Source: Candidatus Gastranaerophilales bacterium (GTDB lineage: Bacteria; Cyanobacteriota; Vampirovibrionia; Gastranaerophilales; Gastranaerophilaceae). From it: DNA of 46,477 bases. The position numbers and the translations under genes were made by a program. Where the stretch lies: the NCBI GenBank assembly GCA_944322785.1, contig CALUPW010000013.1, positions 1 through 46,477 on the forward strand. The letters run 5' to 3'. Each line of letters opens with the position of its first letter. Position 1 is the stretch's first letter. Shown in pieces: positions 1 to 7,606 of the stretch. The notes beneath the pieces were generated by a model. The model searched no databases, was not told the DNA's origin, and saw only the letters and a list, made by a program, of their open reading frames with translations.

Positions 1-252
1 AAATCAGACTTTCAAGATGAGTTGGAAGAAGTTATAACCTTAAAAGAGGGTGGCAATATTAAGACGATGACTAAACAACGAGCTTTGATTAAAAGGCTTA
101 TAACAAACGCTCTTAACGGGAATGCTGCATCAATAAAACTTGTAACAAGTATTATGAGTTCTTTGCCGATAAAACCAAAAGACATTGAAGCAGATTTATC
201 AATAGAAGATGCACAAATTCTTAAAGATTTCATTGAAAGGAATGCAAAATAA
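1..252 (+). CDS. DUF5681-type protein, probable small terminase partner (5' end outside window)
   Basis: The reading frame is open from base 1, so the true start lies upstream. The first in-window start-like codon (TTG at 22) falls in the middle of a conserved block and is unlikely to be real. The visible part (ELEEVITLKEGG, then TMTKQRALIKRLITNALNG) resembles the C-terminal half of DUF5681 proteins, which are found directly upstream of a particular class of phage-type large terminases. The family is thought to play a small-terminase or adaptor role, but this is not well established. Its stop overlaps the start of the next gene by one base (TAATG), so the two are translationally coupled. Family assignment is by eye. 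Confidence 0.7.
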   Translation, partial: KSDFQDELEEVITLKEGGNIKTMTKQRALIKRLITNALNGNAASIKLVTSIMSSLPIKPKDIEADLSIEDAQILKDFIERNAK

Positions 253-1727
253 TGGATGATAAAAGAATTTTACAAGCTGCAATGAGATCTGATTTTTATA
301 CATTCGTGCAAAAATCATTTTACGAAGTTGATAACTCGCAAACATTTATTCCGGCAGCGTATTTAGAAATTATGACAGATAAATTACAACAGTGTGCAGA
401 AGGAAAAATAAAGAGATTGATAATTAATATTCCTCCAAGAAAAATGAAATCACTTCTTGCCTCAATAGCGTTGCCAGCATGGTTACTTGGGCGAAATCCA
501 AATGAAAGAATTCTGTGCGTAAGTTATTCTCAAGAATTGGCAAATAAATTTTCAAGAGACAGAAAAAAGCTGATGAACTCAGATTTTTATAAAGGAACTT
601 TTGCAACAAGATTAAATCCTAATAAACAAACAGAAAACCTGCTTGAAACAACTAAAAACGGCTACTGTTATGCAACATCTGTAGGCGGTACATTAACTGG
701 CTTTGGAGGTACATACATAATAATTGATGATCCGATTAAAGCTGACGAAGCACTTTCTCAAACAATACGTGAAAGCGTAAACGAATGGTACGATAATACA
801 TTATCTTCCAGACTTGATAACAAAAACGATGGTGTAATTATTCTTGTAATGCAACGTTTACACCTCGATGATTTAACCGCACATTTGCTAAAACAGGATG
901 GTTGGGAAGTTCTGTCATTACCTGCCATAGCTAATTCGGATAAAACTTACACTTTATCTAACGGAAAAGAAATTACCATAAACGCCGGTGAGGTCTTATG
1001 TCCGGAGATAGAACCACTTGAAGAAATATTAAAACTTCAAAAGACAATGAGTAATTATAATTTTTACGCACAGTATATGCAAGAACCGATTCCGGAAAAA
1101 GGAAACATTCTTGATTTCAATAAATTTAAGTATTTTGATGAAGTCCCGTCTGGCGGAACAGTATTTCAAAGTTGGGATATAGCTTTTAAAACAGGACGGA
1201 ATAATGATTATACCGTATGTATTACAGCTATTGAACACGAAGGAAATATCTATATAACAGATATTTACAGAGAAAAAATTGATATTGCAAACTTGCCTGT
1301 AGAAATAATATGCAGGTCACAAATGTTTCAATGTAAAAATATTATTATTGAAGCTACAACAAGTACGGAATTTTTATTACAGACTCTTGCACAAAGGGGG
1401 ATTTATCCAATAAAATATACTCCGAAAGATTCAAAAGAAATAAGAGCCAATTATGCATCCGAACCATTGGAATACGGAAAGATCTTTTTAAAACGAAATG
1501 CTTCCTGGTTAGACGATTTTAGAGCTGAAATAGTATCATTTCCGTACGGACGACATGATGATCAGGTTGATGCATTTTCGCAATTAATTATTGAACGTAA
1601 GCAAAAAACTTTTGTAACTTCAACACTTGAACGAGTTAATGCAATGGCAAACTATGTAAAATCGGAAGAATATCAAGCAAGAAAATATGTTCGATTTAAA
1701 AGCTCAGGTTTTGGCAAACTTGTTTAA
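252..1727 (+). CDS. Phage-type terminase large subunit (orphan)
   Basis: This is a two-domain DNA-packaging motor: an N-terminal ATPase and a C-terminal RNase H-like nuclease. The Walker A-like loop PPRKMKS is at residues 61-67; it has Met where canonical loops carry Gly, as in the PPRHLKS-type loops of the DUF5681-linked subfamily. Walker B (YIIIDDP) is near 155-161 and a motif III-like stretch (ILVMQRLH) follows. The nuclease acidic residues are visible in FQSWDIAF (about 304) and HDDQVDA (about 434). At 491 residues it is full length with no disruption. No portal, capsid or tail gene follows. The next gene is on the opposite strand and overlaps this stop by 4 bp, so the terminase pair is an orphan at least on this side. 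Confidence 0.88.
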   Translation: MDDKRILQAAMRSDFYTFVQKSFYEVDNSQTFIPAAYLEIMTDKLQQCAEGKIKRLIINIPPRKMKSLLASIALPAWLLGRNPNERILCVSYSQELANKFSRDRKKLMNSDFYKGTFATRLNPNKQTENLLETTKNGYCYATSVGGTLTGFGGTYIIIDDPIKADEALSQTIRESVNEWYDNTLSSRLDNKNDGVIILVMQRLHLDDLTAHLLKQDGWEVLSLPAIANSDKTYTLSNGKEITINAGEVLCPEIEPLEEILKLQKTMSNYNFYAQYMQEPIPEKGNILDFNKFKYFDEVPSGGTVFQSWDIAFKTGRNNDYTVCITAIEHEGNIYITDIYREKIDIANLPVEIICRSQMFQCKNIIIEATTSTEFLLQTLAQRGIYPIKYTPKDSKEIRANYASEPLEYGKIFLKRNASWLDDFRAEIVSFPYGRHDDQVDAFSQLIIERKQKTFVTSTLERVNAMANYVKSEEYQARKYVRFKSSGFGKLV

Positions 1728-2683
1728 AAATTTTTTCTAATCTCATCAATATAATCTTTATATTTCTTTTTCAATACTTTCGGAGCGAGAATTTCGACTG
1801 CATAGCCCCATTTGAAAAGGTTCCACATAATGTGTTTATCGCCGCTTGCTTTAAAAGTTACAATCACACTGCCATCAGACTGCTGCTTCATTTTTTGCGT
1901 CGGGTGGAAGTTATAGTTCAAAACATCATCCGCAGCTTCCGGTATGAATTTTAATTTAACATCATAAATCTCACCGAAATAAACGCCAAAAGATTTTTTA
2001 GAAAATTCCTGCAAATCAAAACCTTTCGGGTCAAACTTCTCTGCCAAAATTTCAACGTTTTTAAGTTTATGTAAAACATAGTTGTATTCGTCCTGCCCTT
2101 TGACTTCTTCTCGTGCAATCAGATGCACTTTCTCACCATAAATTAAGCCAAGAGGCTCTAAAATCCTGACTTTATCTTTGTATTCAGCCTGAATTTTTCT
2201 GTTTTCTTTAATCGCCTGACGAATGACAGAAACAATATTCAAATCAACTTTATAATTCTGTGACTGACGAACCGCATAACCTTCTGACTGAAGCAGTAAC
2301 TCTACCTGTGCTTCATCCATTTTTGTATGCCTGTATTTAAGAGCCTTAACTTTTGTCAAAATTTCATCAAGCTCGGTTTGTGACATTTTATCGCAAGCAG
2401 GTTTCAAATTTTCTAAAAACGCAATATCTTCATTTGAAAAAGAAACCAATTCATTCAAAGAATAATTTGTAAACCCCCAGCGTTTGCAGCGTTCATCTGT
2501 TGCTATTTCATCAACCTGCGGTAATATGGATAAAACACTATCTCTCATTCTTTCTGCGGTACGTCTGGAAACTCCAAAACGTTCCTGAATATCATTCAAA
2601 GAAACTCCATTCAATTTTGAAAGCATGAAAATTATCAGATCAATAATATCCGAAACTCTTGAATATCTTGGTTTATCTTCCAT
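1724..2683 (-). CDS. WYL-domain transcriptional regulator
   Basis: A 319-residue regulator with the usual WYL layout: an N-terminal winged helix-turn-helix (recognition region about residues 28-50, with SRRTAERMRD), a linker, a central WYL ligand-sensing domain (about 140-220) and a C-terminal WCX-like extension. The eponymous WYL triplet is degenerate here (GEKVHLIAR). WYL domains are believed to sense nucleic acids or nucleotides and include activators (PafBC, DriD) and repressors (CapW/BrxR). The start is supported by a Shine-Dalgarno sequence (AAAGGAG) 7 bases upstream. Its own promoter carries the shared 13-bp element at 2723-2735, so autoregulation is likely. It is the best candidate to control the five-promoter regulon; direct binding is inferred. 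The stop overlaps the terminase stop by 4 bp. Confidence 0.87.
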   Translation of the reverse strand: MEDKPRYSRVSDIIDLIIFMLSKLNGVSLNDIQERFGVSRRTAERMRDSVLSILPQVDEIATDERCKRWGFTNYSLNELVSFSNEDIAFLENLKPACDKMSQTELDEILTKVKALKYRHTKMDEAQVELLLQSEGYAVRQSQNYKVDLNIVSVIRQAIKENRKIQAEYKDKVRILEPLGLIYGEKVHLIAREEVKGQDEYNYVLHKLKNVEILAEKFDPKGFDLQEFSKKSFGVYFGEIYDVKLKFIPEAADDVLNYNFHPTQKMKQQSDGSVIVTFKASGDKHIMWNLFKWGYAVEILAPKVLKKKYKDYIDEIRKNF

Positions 2684-2694
2684 ACAGAAACTCC

Positions 2695-2735
2695 TTTTAG
2701 AAACATTCTAACATAAATATACGTCAAGTACGGAC
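2695..2735 (-). promoter_or_regulatory. Regulon promoter 1: 13-bp element plus -10, upstream of the WYL gene
   Basis: On the minus strand the element reads GTCCGTACTTGAC (2723-2735), followed by exactly 12 bases and the -10 hexamer TAGAAT. The element ends 39 bases before the WYL start codon. The TTGACG that overlaps its 3' end would be only 11 bp from the -10, too close to act as a -35. The same geometry recurs at four other promoters in the window, which is the evidence for function. Confidence 0.75.
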
Positions 2736-2739
2736 ACAT

Positions 2740-3861
2740 TTATTCTTTAGCTTTAAAGTTATACTGAGGTTTTAAATGATCAATTATTTCAGCAGCAGGT
2801 TCAATTGCTTTTATAATTTCTGTACTGTTTTTATATGCCATCGGGGCTTCATCAAGTGTTGCAGTTGAAATACAGCTTGAAAAAATCCCTGACATTTGTT
2901 TTTTATATTCCTGCATTGTCAATTGGTCTTTTGCCTGCATTCTTGATAAAGCCCTGCCTGCACCATGCGGAGCAGAATTATTCCAATCCGGATTTCCTTT
3001 GCCAATGCAAATCAAAGAACCCTCCGCCATATTTAGTGGGATTAGCACTCTTTCACCTTTATAACAAGAGATTGCACCTTTTCTTATAATTTTATCCTCT
3101 CCAATGTAATTATGAACTGTTTCAAATTCATCTTCTGTTTTCCAACGCATTCCGACCATAATATCATGTGCCATAATTTTACGATTTAATTTTGCATATT
3201 CTTGACAATATTCAGCACAAGCCAAATAATCCTGTGCATCTTTATCCGTTAAAAATGAAAGCTGTTTTAGTTCACCCTCCCCGTAACAATTTTTCGTGAT
3301 TGCCAAATCTTGATAATGAATTGCCAGTTTTAAGCCAATATTTCTTGAGCCGCTATGAATTATCAAATATGTTCCGGTTGAACCTTTTTCTAAAGAAATA
3401 AAATGATTTCCACCGCCCAGCGAACCGATTTTATTAACATGGTTTACAAAATTATCTTTCAGAATATCTTTACAAATCTTTTTTGTTTTTTCAATAAATT
3501 CTTCCGGTACAAGTTCGCTAAATCTTTTTCTTCCGTCCCTGCCAAAAGGGATATTCCTGCGAATAACTTTATCCAGTTTTTCATAATCGTTTGTAATATC
3601 GTTATCACTCAATTTTATAACATGCATTCCGCAAAATTGATCTACTCCTATAATATTTGGAATAATTTCGCCATTTTTCGGCATTTCAGCAGTAAAACCT
3701 ATTGTGCAGCCTTTGCCTTTATGACAATCAGGCATAATCCTAATTTCACAATCTTTAAATATAGGATGATTACAAACAGCACGTGTTTGTTCCGTAACTT
3801 CGATATCTTCATTTTCCGTAAAAATTTTTGCTGATGTATATTTTTCTTTGATTTCGTACAT
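2740..3861 (-). CDS. rtcB: RtcB-family RNA ligase
   Basis: RtcB joins RNA 2',3'-cyclic phosphate (or 3'-phosphate) ends to 5'-OH ends using GTP and Mn2+, and so repairs RNA cut by toxins or stress nucleases. The diagnostic residues are present: the metal-binding Asp and Cys in GVDQFCGM (about 72-79), Asn and His in GGGNHF, His in HSGSRNIG, His in MAHDIMVG, and the histidine that receives GMP in PHGAGR (about 298). At 373 residues it is slightly shorter than E. coli RtcB (408) but looks intact. It starts 2 bases after the 114-residue gene and is certainly co-transcribed with it, from the shared-element promoter at 4249-4261. No rtcA cyclase or RtcR regulator is visible, so the control circuit differs from that of enterobacteria. 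Confidence 0.93.
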   Translation of the reverse strand: MYEIKEKYTSAKIFTENEDIEVTEQTRAVCNHPIFKDCEIRIMPDCHKGKGCTIGFTAEMPKNGEIIPNIIGVDQFCGMHVIKLSDNDITNDYEKLDKVIRRNIPFGRDGRKRFSELVPEEFIEKTKKICKDILKDNFVNHVNKIGSLGGGNHFISLEKGSTGTYLIIHSGSRNIGLKLAIHYQDLAITKNCYGEGELKQLSFLTDKDAQDYLACAEYCQEYAKLNRKIMAHDIMVGMRWKTEDEFETVHNYIGEDKIIRKGAISCYKGERVLIPLNMAEGSLICIGKGNPDWNNSAPHGAGRALSRMQAKDQLTMQEYKKQMSGIFSSCISTATLDEAPMAYKNSTEIIKAIEPAAEIIDHLKPQYNFKAKE

Positions 3862-3863
3862 TA

Positions 3864-4208
3864 TTATTTCCTCAATTTCATTTTTCGAACTATCTGTGCA
3901 ACGGTTCTTTCGTCTGTATGTAATCTTTCGGCAACTGCTTTAATCTTAAAATTACACTCGCCCCAGATTTTTCTAAATTCTTCATTCGTAACAGCCGTAC
4001 CTTCACAGCGGCAATTTGAAGGAATTTTGTCTTTTATTGAATATCCCATAGATTCAATGAAAGTTTTGAATTTGCCTAAATCTGTCCATTCTCCTGATTT
4101 TCCGGTCCATTCCTTTGCTTCTGATTTATAAAAATCCGATATATATTTCATTATCATTTGCATATTCCCGCTAAATACTACTTTATTTGCTCGTATTAAA
4201 TATTTCAT
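3864..4208 (-). CDS. Small HTH-like protein, first gene of the rtcB operon
   Basis: A 114-residue protein I cannot assign to a family. The C-terminal third (about 75-112, with FKIKAVAERLHTDERTVAQI) has the spacing of a helix-turn-helix, and there is a CRC triplet near residue 68. It precedes rtcB by 2 bases and has its own Shine-Dalgarno (AAAGGAA) before the ATG. Its promoter is one of the five with the shared element. The context suggests an accessory factor or local regulator for RNA repair; the function is unknown. Confidence 0.72.
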   Translation of the reverse strand: MKYLIRANKVVFSGNMQMIMKYISDFYKSEAKEWTGKSGEWTDLGKFKTFIESMGYSIKDKIPSNCRCEGTAVTNEEFRKIWGECNFKIKAVAERLHTDERTVAQIVRKMKLRK

Positions 4209-4230
4209 ATTAAAATTTCCTTTCAGAAAT

Positions 4231-4261
4231 AGTATAAAATATAAGTACGTCTTATTCGGAC
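4231..4261 (-). promoter_or_regulatory. Regulon promoter 2: upstream of the 114-residue protein and rtcB
   Basis: On the minus strand the element reads GTCCGAATAAGAC (4249-4261), then 12 bases, then the -10 hexamer TATACT. The element ends 40 bases before the start codon, nearly the same distance as at the WYL promoter. No -35 consensus is present at the normal position. Confidence 0.75.
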
Positions 4262-4318
4262 ATACTTAATTAATGCTCTTTTTAAAAGGTTTTTCAAGTT
4301 ATTGAAAAGAATTGTGTT

Positions 4319-4633
4319 TTAATCAACTAGAGCTTTCGCTATTTTATAAAAATCTTTCATTCGTTCTGGATTATTGTTCAAAATTTGTTCAATTTCAGCT
4401 TGCAAATCCTTGTTATCATTCTGATGTTCAAAGTTAAAGACATCAGAAAAATCAACACCCAAAACCTGTAAAATCTTTTCTAAAGTTGACATTAACGGAT
4501 AATTTCTACCTGTAACAATATTACTTAAGGCGGTCGGCTCAATCCCAACAAGTTCAGCTATTTTTTCCTGGCTAAAATCTTTTTGTTTAATAAGTTCTTT
4601 AATCCTTCGTCCCAGCAACTTTTTCTTATCCAT
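4319..4633 (-). CDS. XRE-family helix-turn-helix regulator
   Basis: A 104-residue protein with a classic Cro/C1-type HTH at about residues 10-65 (FSQEKIAELVGIEPTALSNI, then a second helix pair ending near LGVDFSDVF). The C-terminal tail is acidic and helical. It is divergent from the first DUF1643 gene with about 300 bp between them. Its upstream region lacks the 13-bp regulon element, so it probably belongs to a different circuit. The target is unknown; such small XRE proteins often control mobile-element or toxin genes. Confidence 0.85.
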   Translation of the reverse strand: MDKKKLLGRRIKELIKQKDFSQEKIAELVGIEPTALSNIVTGRNYPLMSTLEKILQVLGVDFSDVFNFEHQNDNKDLQAEIEQILNNNPERMKDFYKIAKALVD

Positions 4634-4800
4634 ATTCCTACCTTATTTGTAACCTGAATTAAATTAATCGTACAAATAAAGATTAAAAAACTATATAAAA
4701 AGATACTGATTTTAAATGAGTAAAATCAGTATAAAATAAATTATAATTTGATTATTCTGAACTTTAAAAAAATTTTCAGTATAAATAAAAAACCAGTAAT

Positions 4801-4909
4801 GATACTTTTTGTATCATTGGACTTGAAAACGTATGCTACAAGAGCGATGAATAGAATACAACAAAGTTTTAAACTGCGTCTGAATTGGACAGAGTGCGGA
4901 GTTAAGATA
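4801..4909 (+). repeat. DUF1643 leader repeat, copy A
   Basis: About 110 bp upstream of the first DUF1643 gene is clearly similar to 5632-5740 upstream of the second. Each copy begins with a small hairpin (GATAC-N5-GTATC here, GATAC-N5-GTGTC in copy B, where a U-G wobble keeps the pairing). Each ends with the regulon element and an identical downstream block containing TAAGAT. The similarity extends well upstream of what a promoter needs. Confidence 0.75.
4878..4908 (+). promoter_or_regulatory. Regulon promoter 3: upstream of the first DUF1643 gene
   Basis: The element is GTCTGAATTGGAC (4878-4890), then exactly 12 bases and TAAGAT as the -10. It is the only copy with T rather than C at the fourth position. 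The ATG at 4932 follows a GGGA Shine-Dalgarno sequence. Confidence 0.72.
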
Positions 4910-4931
4910 AAATTTGAAAGGGAATTAGAAT

Positions 4932-5633
4932 ATGGAAGATCATAAAATGTTAACGGAAATTATTGAATTAAACAAAAAACATTTTAGAGATTTAATAACA
5001 AAAGATTATGCTATCCAAGGTGATGAAAATAATTGGATGCTTTTTTCTGGTACTAATGAACAATATACGAAAAATGAATATTTAAAATTTAAAAAATATG
5101 AGAAGAAATTTGAAAAAATACCATTTAAACATAGGTATTATTCATATTATAAGAACAAGAATAATAAATTAACACATAAAGGCATTGTTTATATTATGTT
5201 TAACCCAAGCCATGCAATACCCGGGAATTTTGATGATTCCATCAACAATTGTATAAATTTAGCGAAAAATTATGATTATATTGAAATTTTAAACCTTTTT
5301 TCACTAAGGAAACCCAGTGGATATAAAAAGACTGAATTATATGACAGCAATAATGTCAATAAAAAATTTATTTTAGATTATTTAGAAAATATAGTCGATA
5401 ATAAAAATATTGATGTTGTCCTTGCTTGGGGACATGGAAAAGAAAAAGACTACAAAGAAATAATCGATGAAATAAATAATATATTAAAAAATAAAAATAA
5501 TGTTTTCATAATTGGTGTTGATGGACAAAAAGCAAATACTTACATTCATCATGCAAATTCCCAGATTTGGAATGGGCTTGGAAAAATAGAAGAAATTACA
5601 AAACTTGTACCATACAACTTTATAGGAGTTTGA
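4932..5633 (+). CDS. DUF1643 protein, copy 1
   Basis: A 233-residue protein with the DUF1643 signature blocks: MFNPSHA at about 90-96, an Asp-containing helix (FDDSINNCI), ILNLFSLR near 118-124 and VVLAWGHG near 162. The family has no settled biochemical role. The NPS block and overall layout faintly recall uracil-DNA-glycosylase-fold proteins, but that is a guess. The gene is AT-rich compared with the core genes to the right, which fits acquisition. It is followed directly by a diverged tandem copy of leader plus gene, and its promoter has the regulon element. Confidence 0.82.
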   Translation: MEDHKMLTEIIELNKKHFRDLITKDYAIQGDENNWMLFSGTNEQYTKNEYLKFKKYEKKFEKIPFKHRYYSYYKNKNNKLTHKGIVYIMFNPSHAIPGNFDDSINNCINLAKNYDYIEILNLFSLRKPSGYKKTELYDSNNVNKKFILDYLENIVDNKNIDVVLAWGHGKEKDYKEIIDEINNILKNKNNVFIIGVDGQKANTYIHHANSQIWNGLGKIEEITKLVPYNFIGV

Positions 5634-5740
5634 TACTTTTTGTGTCATGAGCCTTGAAACATTTTGCAACAGGAACGAGTAATTGAATAACTGCAAATTT
5701 TAAACTGTGTCCGAATTGGACAGAGTACGGAGTTAAGATA
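5632..5740 (+). repeat. DUF1643 leader repeat, copy B
   Basis: Second copy of the leader described at 4801-4909. It begins at the stop codon of the first DUF1643 gene, so the duplicated unit is leader plus gene, arranged head to tail. The last 40 bases, around the promoter element, are the most conserved part. Confidence 0.75.
5709..5739 (+). promoter_or_regulatory. Regulon promoter 4: upstream of the second DUF1643 gene
   Basis: The element is GTCCGAATTGGAC (5709-5721), here a perfect 4-bp palindrome (GTCC/GGAC), then 12 bases and TAAGAT. A Shine-Dalgarno sequence (AAAGGA) lies just before the ATG at 5765. Confidence 0.75.
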
Positions 5741-5764
5741 AAAATAAGAAAAGAAAGGAACGTA

Positions 5765-6439
5765 ATGTATTCCTGGAAAATAAAAATTGATAAGAATAAA
5801 TTGTTAGATGTCAAAGTAAATGCTTCTTTTAGTAACACCTTTAATAAAAAAGAATTGAAACAAATTCAAAAATTTTATGATAATAAGGGTAAAAAAATTC
5901 ATTTTGAAGAAAAAGTTAAAGTCGATGGCATTTGCTATAAAAATCGAACAAAATTAATTGCAAGTTGGCACTCTGAATCTAAAAATTCTGAAAAAGCTTT
6001 GGGTTTAATCATGTTTAACCCAAGTTTTGCAAATCAAAAAAACAGCGATGACACCGTTAGAAATGCTATCAAATTTGCGAATAAAGAAGGATATAATAAA
6101 ATTATTGTTTTAAACTTATTTCCCATAAGAATTTCCGGAGCTGATTTTGTTTGCAAATATTATCCAAAAGAATATTTGAAGAACTATAAGTGTGAAATAA
6201 AATTAGATGATTTACCAGAAAAAGTTGTATTGTGTTGGGGAAAATTACCCAAAAATATCCCAGATATAGATTCAATAATAGAAAAACTATGTTCAGAATT
6301 AAATAAAAATAAAACATTGTATCAAATAACGGATGAGAATTTTCAGAGACATCTATCCTCTCCGTCTGTTAGTTCTATAGGAGGAATTGAACAGCTTAAG
6401 TTAACAAAGATACAATCAATTTACAAATTTAATAAATAA
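5765..6439 (+). CDS. DUF1643 protein, copy 2
   Basis: A 224-residue protein with the same blocks as its neighbour: IMFNPSFA at about 81-88, a conserved Asp pair (SDDTV), VLNLFPIR near 115, VVLCWGK near 155 and a C-terminal HLSSPSVSSIGG stretch where copy 1 has HHANSQIWNGLG. The two proteins are diverged but similar along most of their length, so this is an old tandem duplication kept under the same promoter type. Keeping both copies suggests different specificities or a hetero-oligomer; the function is unknown. Confidence 0.82.
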   Translation: MYSWKIKIDKNKLLDVKVNASFSNTFNKKELKQIQKFYDNKGKKIHFEEKVKVDGICYKNRTKLIASWHSESKNSEKALGLIMFNPSFANQKNSDDTVRNAIKFANKEGYNKIIVLNLFPIRISGADFVCKYYPKEYLKNYKCEIKLDDLPEKVVLCWGKLPKNIPDIDSIIEKLCSELNKNKTLYQITDENFQRHLSSPSVSSIGGIEQLKLTKIQSIYKFNK

Positions 6440-6461
6440 TATTTTCAGTTAAACTTGCACA

Positions 6462-6506
6462 ATTCGGAGAAAATATGGTATAATATCCGTATAATATTCG
6501 GAGAAA
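6462..6506 (+). promoter_or_regulatory. Fic promoter with flanking direct repeats
   Basis: A TTGCAC hexamer (ending at 6460), an 18-base spacer and TATAAT (6479-6484) form a good promoter. The 11-mer ATTCGGAGAAA occurs twice, at 6462-6472 in the spacer and 6496-6506 over the Shine-Dalgarno sequence, bracketing the -10. Placed like this they look like operator half-sites. The Fic protein has its own C-terminal HTH and could bind here, but that is inference. Confidence 0.55.
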
Positions 6507-6508
6507 GC

Positions 6509-7606
6509 ATGAAATATATCTATCAAAATGCAGATTGGCACCGCTTTAGATGGTGCGGAGAAAAAATTCAGAATTTATTGTTAGAAATCAAAAAATCGCA
6601 AGGGTATTTACTTGGCAAAATGGATTCTCTGGGGTTTGATGTTAAGAACAACGCTCTATTACAGGTTTTAACAGAAAACATTATTAAATCATCTGAAATT
6701 GAAGGACAAATTTTAGATAAACATTTGGTTCGCTCATCTATTGCCAGACGACTTGGTATTGACATCGGCGGTGAAACACCTGTTTCAAGAGATATTGAGG
6801 GTGTTGTAGAAATGATGCTTGATGCAACTCAAAATTATTCCTCCAATATGACAAAAGAAAGACTTGTAGGTTGGCATGCAGCACTTTTTCCGACAGGTTA
6901 CAGCGGAATGTACAAAATCAATGTAGGAAATTACAGGACTGATGAACTTGGTCCAATGCAGGTTATATCAGGTTATACAGGCAATGAAAAAATCCATTAC
7001 GAAGCTCCAAAAGCTGGATTAATTGAAGGTGAAATGAATGAACTTATCAATTATATTAATACAGAAAAAGAAACAGATTTTCTAATTCAAGCCGGCATTG
7101 TGCATCTATGGTTTGTAATTTTACACCCTTTTGATGACGGTAACGGGAGAATTGCAAGAGCCTTAACGGATATGATTCTTGCAAGAAGTGATGACAGCAA
7201 ATTCCGTTTTTATTCGATGTCCTCACAAATTCAGAAAAACAGAAAAAGCTATTATGAAGTTTTGGAAAAAACTCAAAAAGGTTCAATGGATATAACAAAT
7301 TGGCTTTTATGGTTTTTGGAAAATCTTCTTATTGCTATTCAATCAAGCGGAGAAATTACCGATAAAGTTTTGCAAAAAGCAGAATTCTGGCAGAAAAATT
7401 CAAATTTAGTTTTTAACGAAAGACAAATTAAAGTTCTAAATCGGTTTATGGATAATTTTGAAGGCAATCTTACAACAACAAAGTGGGCAAAGATGTGTAA
7501 CTGCTCGCAAGATACTGCTACTTTAGATATTAACGACTTAATAGATAAGAAAATACTGAAGAAAACAGGCAAAGGGCGGGCTACACATTATCTTTTGCGT
7601 AAATAA
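6509..7606 (+). CDS. Fic-family protein with DUF4172 N-terminus and C-terminal winged helix
   Basis: Fic proteins usually transfer AMP from ATP to a protein hydroxyl. The complete catalytic motif HPFDDGNGRIARAL is at about 205-218. An N-terminal inhibitory motif SSEIEG (about 61-66, the (S/T)xxxE(G/N) form) marks it as self-inhibited. The first 80 residues (WHRFRWCGEKIQ, then SQGYLLGKM) match DUF4172. The C-terminal 60 residues look like a winged helix. I place the start at 6509, after a GGAG Shine-Dalgarno sequence, rather than at an upstream in-frame ATG at 6455, giving 366 residues. It converges with the AAA+ gene with no gap. No antitoxin gene is needed because the inhibitory helix is in cis. 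Confidence 0.9.
   Translation: MKYIYQNADWHRFRWCGEKIQNLLLEIKKSQGYLLGKMDSLGFDVKNNALLQVLTENIIKSSEIEGQILDKHLVRSSIARRLGIDIGGETPVSRDIEGVVEMMLDATQNYSSNMTKERLVGWHAALFPTGYSGMYKINVGNYRTDELGPMQVISGYTGNEKIHYEAPKAGLIEGEMNELINYINTEKETDFLIQAGIVHLWFVILHPFDDGNGRIARALTDMILARSDDSKFRFYSMSSQIQKNRKSYYEVLEKTQKGSMDITNWLLWFLENLLIAIQSSGEITDKVLQKAEFWQKNSNLVFNERQIKVLNRFMDNFEGNLTTTKWAKMCNCSQDTATLDINDLIDKKILKKTGKGRATHYLLRK

Noticed and set aside
427..460. Terminase broken because its Walker A lacks the usual Gly
   Set aside because: The DUF5681-linked terminase subfamily normally has PPRxxKS-type loops; the other motifs are intact.
2717..2728. TTGACG as an ordinary -35 box of the WYL promoter
   Set aside because: It is only 11 bp from the -10 and is not conserved at the other four promoters, which share the larger 13-bp element instead.
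3403..3834. Plus-strand frame opposite rtcB
   Set aside because: The RtcB frame has all catalytic motifs; this one is Phe/Asn-rich shadow sequence.
4748..4945. Small open frame of 65 codons before the first DUF1643 gene
   Set aside because: It lies over the leader repeat and promoter element, has no ribosome-binding site, and the second leader copy does not keep a matching frame.
6455..6508. Upstream in-frame start for the Fic protein
   Set aside because: This stretch carries the -10 and the repeated 11-mer, and the downstream ATG at 6509 has the GGAG ribosome-binding site.
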